Below are positions 59,377 through 64,000 of a stretch of 64,000 nucleotides of DNA, piece after piece. The DNA lies in contig JAVXUO010000912.1 of the NCBI GenBank assembly GCA_033065855.1, positions 82,123 through 146,122 of the forward strand. The letters are read 5' to 3'. Source of the DNA: Escallonia rubra (lineage: Eukaryota; Streptophyta; Magnoliopsida; Escalloniales; Escalloniaceae). The notes under the pieces are model-generated. The model worked only from the letters and a program-made list of their open reading frames with translations, was not told the origin of the DNA and made no database searches. Both the position numbers and the translations under genes were made by a program. Position 1 is the stretch's first letter. Each line of letters starts with the position of its first letter.

Positions 59377-62292
59377 TCAAACACCAAAAGCAGTTTGTAT
59401 GTCCTTCCACTGTATTTTTGCTTTATAGATAATTTGGTCTGCAAAAGCATGTTGTGAACGAACCCTCGCCTGCTTTTTCAGGGGCTCTTCTGTGGCTTTA
59501 GCTAGATCGACTGCCTCCTGGTATATCGCGCTTTGTTGTTTGAGCATACCTTTTTCCTTATGTTCTAGAGCATCCATTCTCATCTCTAATTCTTTCTTGT
59601 CGGCCACAATTTCTTCTATATCCTTAGAGATTTGCAGGCTGGCTTGATGCTTTTCTTGAATCTTTGCATTCAGAGCATCAATATCCTTATCCACTAATTG
59701 GACACTTGACTTAATACCCATACCTTGTTTCCAAGAAAAGGATATAAGCGAAACCTGTAGCTTCAAAGTATCAATCAATTTCGCCTGAACAATGTTCATT
59801 GCAAATGTATTATCGGCCAAGGTGCCAATTAAGTCATTAATCTTTGACAACGCATCTTAATTGGCTAATACATCGGAAAGACGGTGACTAAGCAAACTCA
59901 TGAAAATATCAAGAACTGCAGTCACATCAACGTTTGAGGCTGAAGTCGATTTCGTCATTGAGAGCCAAGAGAAAGCACTAATTGCCGTTTGAAGTTGTTG
60001 AAACTTCTTATTGATATCCTCGGAAATGGGTACATAGGGTTTTGATCGTTTGGCAGTCAGAGTTCCTGTAGCTTCTCTTATCGTCTGAGCAATCGACGGG
60101 GAACTTGAAATGGTTGGAACATGCAGTGGCTCAGGCATTAGAGGAATAACAGTTGTTTGAACAATTGATGCAGGAGTTGGTGCTAAGTCTTTAATCGAAC
60201 TTGTCACAACAGGAGAAAGAATTTTAGTTGCGAGGCGAGTTTTAGAAGTGGGAGAAACATGTGATAAAATGTTGCCCGGCTAATTGGAATGGCGACCACT
60301 AGAACATTCTTCACCTTGAATGTCCCATGACTCACCACTTTGCTGTATAAACCAAAACAAGGTATGAGCCGTCAGTAATAACAAAAAATAAAAGCGTTTG
60401 AAATCCACTAACCTGCTGAGGCGAAGACGTTGATTGGTGAGTGGTAACAACTGAAGGACCCTCGCCACTGGTAGTTTCTGGTGGTTCATCAGCAGGTTTA
60501 CCAGAAGAAACCTTGTCACTTGAAGGGGTGCCCTCCTTGGGTGCTTTCTTGAGTTAAATCAATGATAATACCATCCAAATCCTAATAAGGGGGTAAGAAA
60601 TAGAATAGGGAAATGGATACAAAAATCAATAAAAGAAGAAATTTACCTTTAACAACATTGTCCTTGCACTAAAGCGAGTCTTGCGTGCTATACTTTTCTT
60701 TCGGGTGGCTTTGGGCTTAGTCGAACCTGTGCCAACCTGAGCAGTTAGAGGGTCCTCGTGCTGATCAGCCAGCGCGATAAAAATCTCCTTGGTTTTTTTA
60801 GGTACTCCATTCGGAATGGTAGAGACTCTTGCCTCAGTAGCTAACCTTTTGGCTGATCTAGCACTTTCATCAACTGGATAAAACAGATTAATGATCAAAG
60901 CCTTTTGAGCGATTGTCATTGGAAAAATATAAAATTAAAGAACTGCAAAGTTCTTACTTAGGTTTGGAACATTCGAGGATGTGGGAACGATAATGAGAGA
61001 TGAAGTAGTCTGGACATGAAGAATTATGTTCAAATGGATGACCAATATCGGTTCGCTTAATTGAGGATTTGGGACAGGGTCGCCAGAGACTTGCTCTGTT
61101 CGCTTTTTATCCTCCCGAATTTCCTTTCTCATTTGAATGAGGGGTACATCATCTTCTTCCATTTCTTCAGTTTCTTCAGTGTCTTTTTCTGCCAATAAAT
61201 CTTCGGAAGAATCATCTGTCACTTCGACGGTGTCAGACTCCTCGAGTTAAGACTTAATAGCAAGTTCTTTCGCTTTCTTACCCCGCACTTGCGGAAGGTT
61301 TCTTCAAAAGGGGACTGACTTCTCTTTTATGGAGCAGTAGGATTACTCCTTCCTCTTATATCAATAAAACCAAAGTACAATAAGCAAATTGATACCAACA
61401 ATAAAAAATGGTATTAAAAATCGAAGTAAAGTACTTGGTCGATGTGGGTTGTCTGGAGCAAGACGAACCATGCAGTCAACATACTTGATGCCATCGCACA
61501 ATTTGGAAAGACAATTTTGGTACCACGAGTCAAAAGGGCAAACTGATCCAGTAGTATAAATGGCAAAATTGGACATAGTAAAGCTGTCCATCGATCGGTC
61601 TACAGCCCTATCTATCACCCTAATATCGTTTTGAGTTATTCTCTTCATTCTTTCTCTGGCCTCCAAAAATCCATTATCGATAAAGAAAGGGGCTGTAATT
61701 CGTAACTGCAAACTCTCGATGATGAGCTCGTGATTTGACAGCCCACATAAAGAAATCGTCCAGCCCATACCTTACGGACAAAATCTTTAGACTCTATGGA
61801 TATCCCTTCATTTATATGGGTCAGAAGAGTTCTAAATCAAGCGGGTCCAAAATCTCTAAAAAGGAACGGATGTGAACGCTTAAGATGGGTGAAATCAAAG
61901 AAGAAGCGGAAACAAGATATGAAGGAATGAAGCTTTATTTTGCCCAGGGAAAGGCGATGTCCTTAAGTTAGGAATGAAGTATCAGGCTGAACATGAATAA
62001 AAGGAGAAAACTTTGGAAATAGGCTTGCAACCACAATTGGACCAACCAGAAAGGACCGCCAATGCTCCAATGCATTTTCTTACCTACCATGGTAGACGTC
62101 GCCTGTACAAACTACCCAACAACAAAGGCGCAAGCGCATATTCCCAATCATGAGCTAAGCTAATAGGCAAATTCATATATTCTTTGGTTAGAGAAAGGCT
62201 CGATACACAAAGGACATGCCGAGATAGCCACATCCAAAGAAAAATAGCTAGCTCATTCAAATCGGACGAAGTATCAGCTCGTTTGGAACGCT
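59377..62292 (-). pseudogene. antisense plant mobile domain (PMD) gene carried by the Tat-like element
   Basis: It runs opposite to gag-pol, from beside the 3' LTR toward integrase. Near 62292-62085 are SDLNELAIFLWMWLSRHVL and LAHDWEYALAPLLLGSLYRR, and near 62070-62010 GGPFWLVQLWLQAYF. These are the spaced aromatic/Leu blocks of PMD (MAIN/MAIL1 type). Further exons follow (61768 to about 61430, 61222-60957, 60919-60646, about 60555-60420, 60340-59857), with GT donors such as TAAGTAAG at 60957. The distal part (59850-59377) is a Lys/Glu-rich coiled coil. Ser/Thr/Pro-rich linkers lie between. In-frame stops, for example near 60280 and 59857, suggest decay. Tat elements are known to carry antisense extra genes. 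PMD is recognised from motifs only. Confidence 0.68.
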
Positions 62293-62377
62293 ATTTGATG
62301 AAATATCTCTCATAGTTTTAGAATACTTTAAGGAGGAAAGATCAAGAGACAAATCAGTAGGATTATGGTTGATCAAA

Positions 62378-63030
62378 GCATTGGCATGACTACCAATCGA
62401 CAAAATTGCTAATAGGTGCAACAAAATCGACAGTAATGGCTAACGTGGAGACAGGGCTAGAAAATCGGTAACAGCGGTTGATCAACAGTTCGTGGAATAG
62501 ACCACTATCAACATTACTGAGAAGACTGCGTAGAAAGATCAGTTAAAATGACTGCATGTAGAGCACATATGTCAGCAGAAACGACCGATCATAAAGTCTG
62601 AGAAGTTATTCTCAATGAAGATAAGGATAAGCAGTTACAAAAGGAGATAGTTATGAACGAGCAAGTATAAAAGAAGGGAAGAACAACGAAGAAAGGGGGC
62701 GTCAATTTAAAAAACAAAACTAGACTTAGGAAAAATATAGTCTATCATGTTCTAGCCGATTTCTTTTATTTCTGGCGAGTTTCTTGGATGACCTATCTTG
62801 TATCGGTGAAAAATCTTGTACGTTGTCATACTTATGTTCGTTGCATTGTAAGGATTGTCTTCATTGTTTCAGTGGGCGCACCAGTTTTGGATTTGTTCAA
62901 TATTTTGTCTTCAATTAGTTTACATTTTTAGAGAAATCCTTAGGCCCGAGAGGCAAAAAAGATCTCGCACTGTTTATCGGTTGTGTCTCAGGCGCACGAT
63001 TGATTGTGAGTTTGCCCAGCAACACAAACA
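62378..63030 (+). repeat. 3' LTR of the Tat-like element
   Basis: Direct repeat of 51255-51889. A 10-bp segment TTGCATTGTA near 62842, absent from the left copy, and many substitutions distinguish them. The left boundary is approximate. Confidence 0.7.
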
Positions 63031-64000
63031 AGGTCCTAGTACAGAAACTACAGTATAGTAATGCTTATTTTAGAGTTCCTGAGGGTGACACCATGCCAGC
63101 GTTTTGTCGTCGTCGGTGTTGTGCAAAGACCTTATATCTTTTTCCACAAGATCCCCATTACAGAATTCATTTTCTAACTGTTTTCATGGGTTAAAAATGT
63201 TAGTAAGAAGAGTGTTCATTTGCGTAATATCTTTATTGAGAAACATTTAAAACAACAATATCGTGGAACGCTGAATTAAAAAGTTCTTTTGTATGTGACA
63301 TGTATTTCCTGTCCTGTGCGAAGTACTTGTACATATTATCTTTTTTTTAATCGTGATTGATTTATATTTTGGTTTAGGTTCAGGCATTTTCTAACTTGCG
63401 ACCACCTTTGTAAAAATTAATGGACCATTCTTTACATCGTCCCGCATCTCTTAGTCTTGTGGAATTAGAAAGATTTTCATGTTAACTTTTCACATGTTAT
63501 AGTTGGTCTCATTAATCAATGAAGGCCTAGTAGTAGAACTACCTTAAATTTCCACAATAAAAGCCATGATTATTAAACCTCTCTTAGTGTTAGTCATAAC
63601 ACTAAGAGCTAATTTAGAACAATTAGTAAACCTTATAGACGGGCGAATAGGATTTTTTTATCTAAGTACAAAAATTTAAATCTAAGGGTAATCATATTTA
63701 ACCTCTCTCAACTATCTTGAATATTCAGGTTAACCTTCTCATGTACTGATTGCAACAATTGACCCTTCTCAACTACATAAACACGAATAAATTTGGGTGT
63801 GAAACTTCAATATTACACCTAATGACTCACTAAAATGCCAATTCATCTCCCACTCAAATTTTCTATGTTTATATATATAAAAATACTGGCAAACCCTAAC
63901 TAACACTGCTGTTGTAATTGAGAGTCCCTTCCCTCCCACCCCCCATACCCACCCATCCCTGCCTTCAGCAGCATGTTGATCAGCACACTGACCATGATAT
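63031..64000. other. flanking DNA, no gene recognised
   Basis: A/T-rich sequence without a supportable gene. The last 100 bases (63920-64000) become C-rich and could lead into a gene beyond the window, but nothing here shows it. Confidence 0.45.

Larger units (their letters stand above)
51255..63030 (+). mobile_element. Ty3/gypsy Tat-lineage retrotransposon (11.8 kb), heavily decayed
   Basis: Direct repeats about 51255-51889 and 62378-63030 are its LTRs, ending GAGTTTGCCCAGC...CAAACA. Just inside the left one is TTGGCACGCCCGG, probably the primer site. Gag, protease, reverse transcriptase, RNase H, a second RNase H and integrase follow in order on the plus strand. The second RNase H and the extra antisense gene before the 3' LTR mark the Tat lineage. 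The LTRs differ by about 10 percent in the part I aligned, far more than in the chromovirus, so this is a much older insertion. No target duplication was found. Confidence 0.82.

Overview
This is nuclear DNA from a flowering plant, most likely a eudicot. It holds one intact host gene with GT-AG introns, a chloroplast-type transit peptide and A/T-rich introns, set among plant transposon families: hAT, PIF/Harbinger, Stowaway and Mutator elements, a chromovirus and a Tat-lineage Ty3/gypsy element. I could not name the species. Coordinates were read by eye. The exon chain is supported by splice sites, reading phase and protein motifs. No homology search was run.

Layout. 1-6126: intergenic DNA with one degenerate Stowaway-like element and no gene I can support. 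6127-27203 (minus strand): a complete 16-exon gene for the bifunctional purine enzyme phosphoribosylaminoimidazole carboxylase (PurK-PurE fusion, 639 codons plus stop). Its introns carry four hAT elements, a Stowaway element and a 55-bp perfect palindrome. 27204-27729: 5' flank and probable promoter. 27730-31285: a Harbinger-like element, then a 1.3-kb repeat (R1) carrying another hAT insertion.

31286-44612: an inverted, decayed duplicate of part of the enzyme gene (exons 12-14 and flanking introns, source near 9905-13215). It has swollen from about 3.3 to 13.3 kb by insertions: a Mutator-type element that has captured the start of a STAY-GREEN gene (itself invaded by a Harbinger element), a 6.2-kb chromovirus, a second Harbinger-like element and a Stowaway element. 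Because the source copy survives in the window, several of these insertions can be checked against an empty site.

44613-49575: a decayed hAT transposase split by a 3.6-kb probable solo LTR. 49583-50872: second copy of the 1.3-kb repeat (R2). About 51255-63030: a broken Tat-lineage retrotransposon with two RNase H domains and, between integrase and 3' LTR, an intron-containing antisense gene for a plant mobile domain (PMD) protein. 63031-64000: no gene seen.

The host gene is the only part likely to make a functional protein. Everything else is mobile DNA or its debris. The most interesting items are the STAY-GREEN capture, the antisense PMD gene, the inverted duplication with datable insertions, and the clustering of one hAT family in the introns of a single gene.
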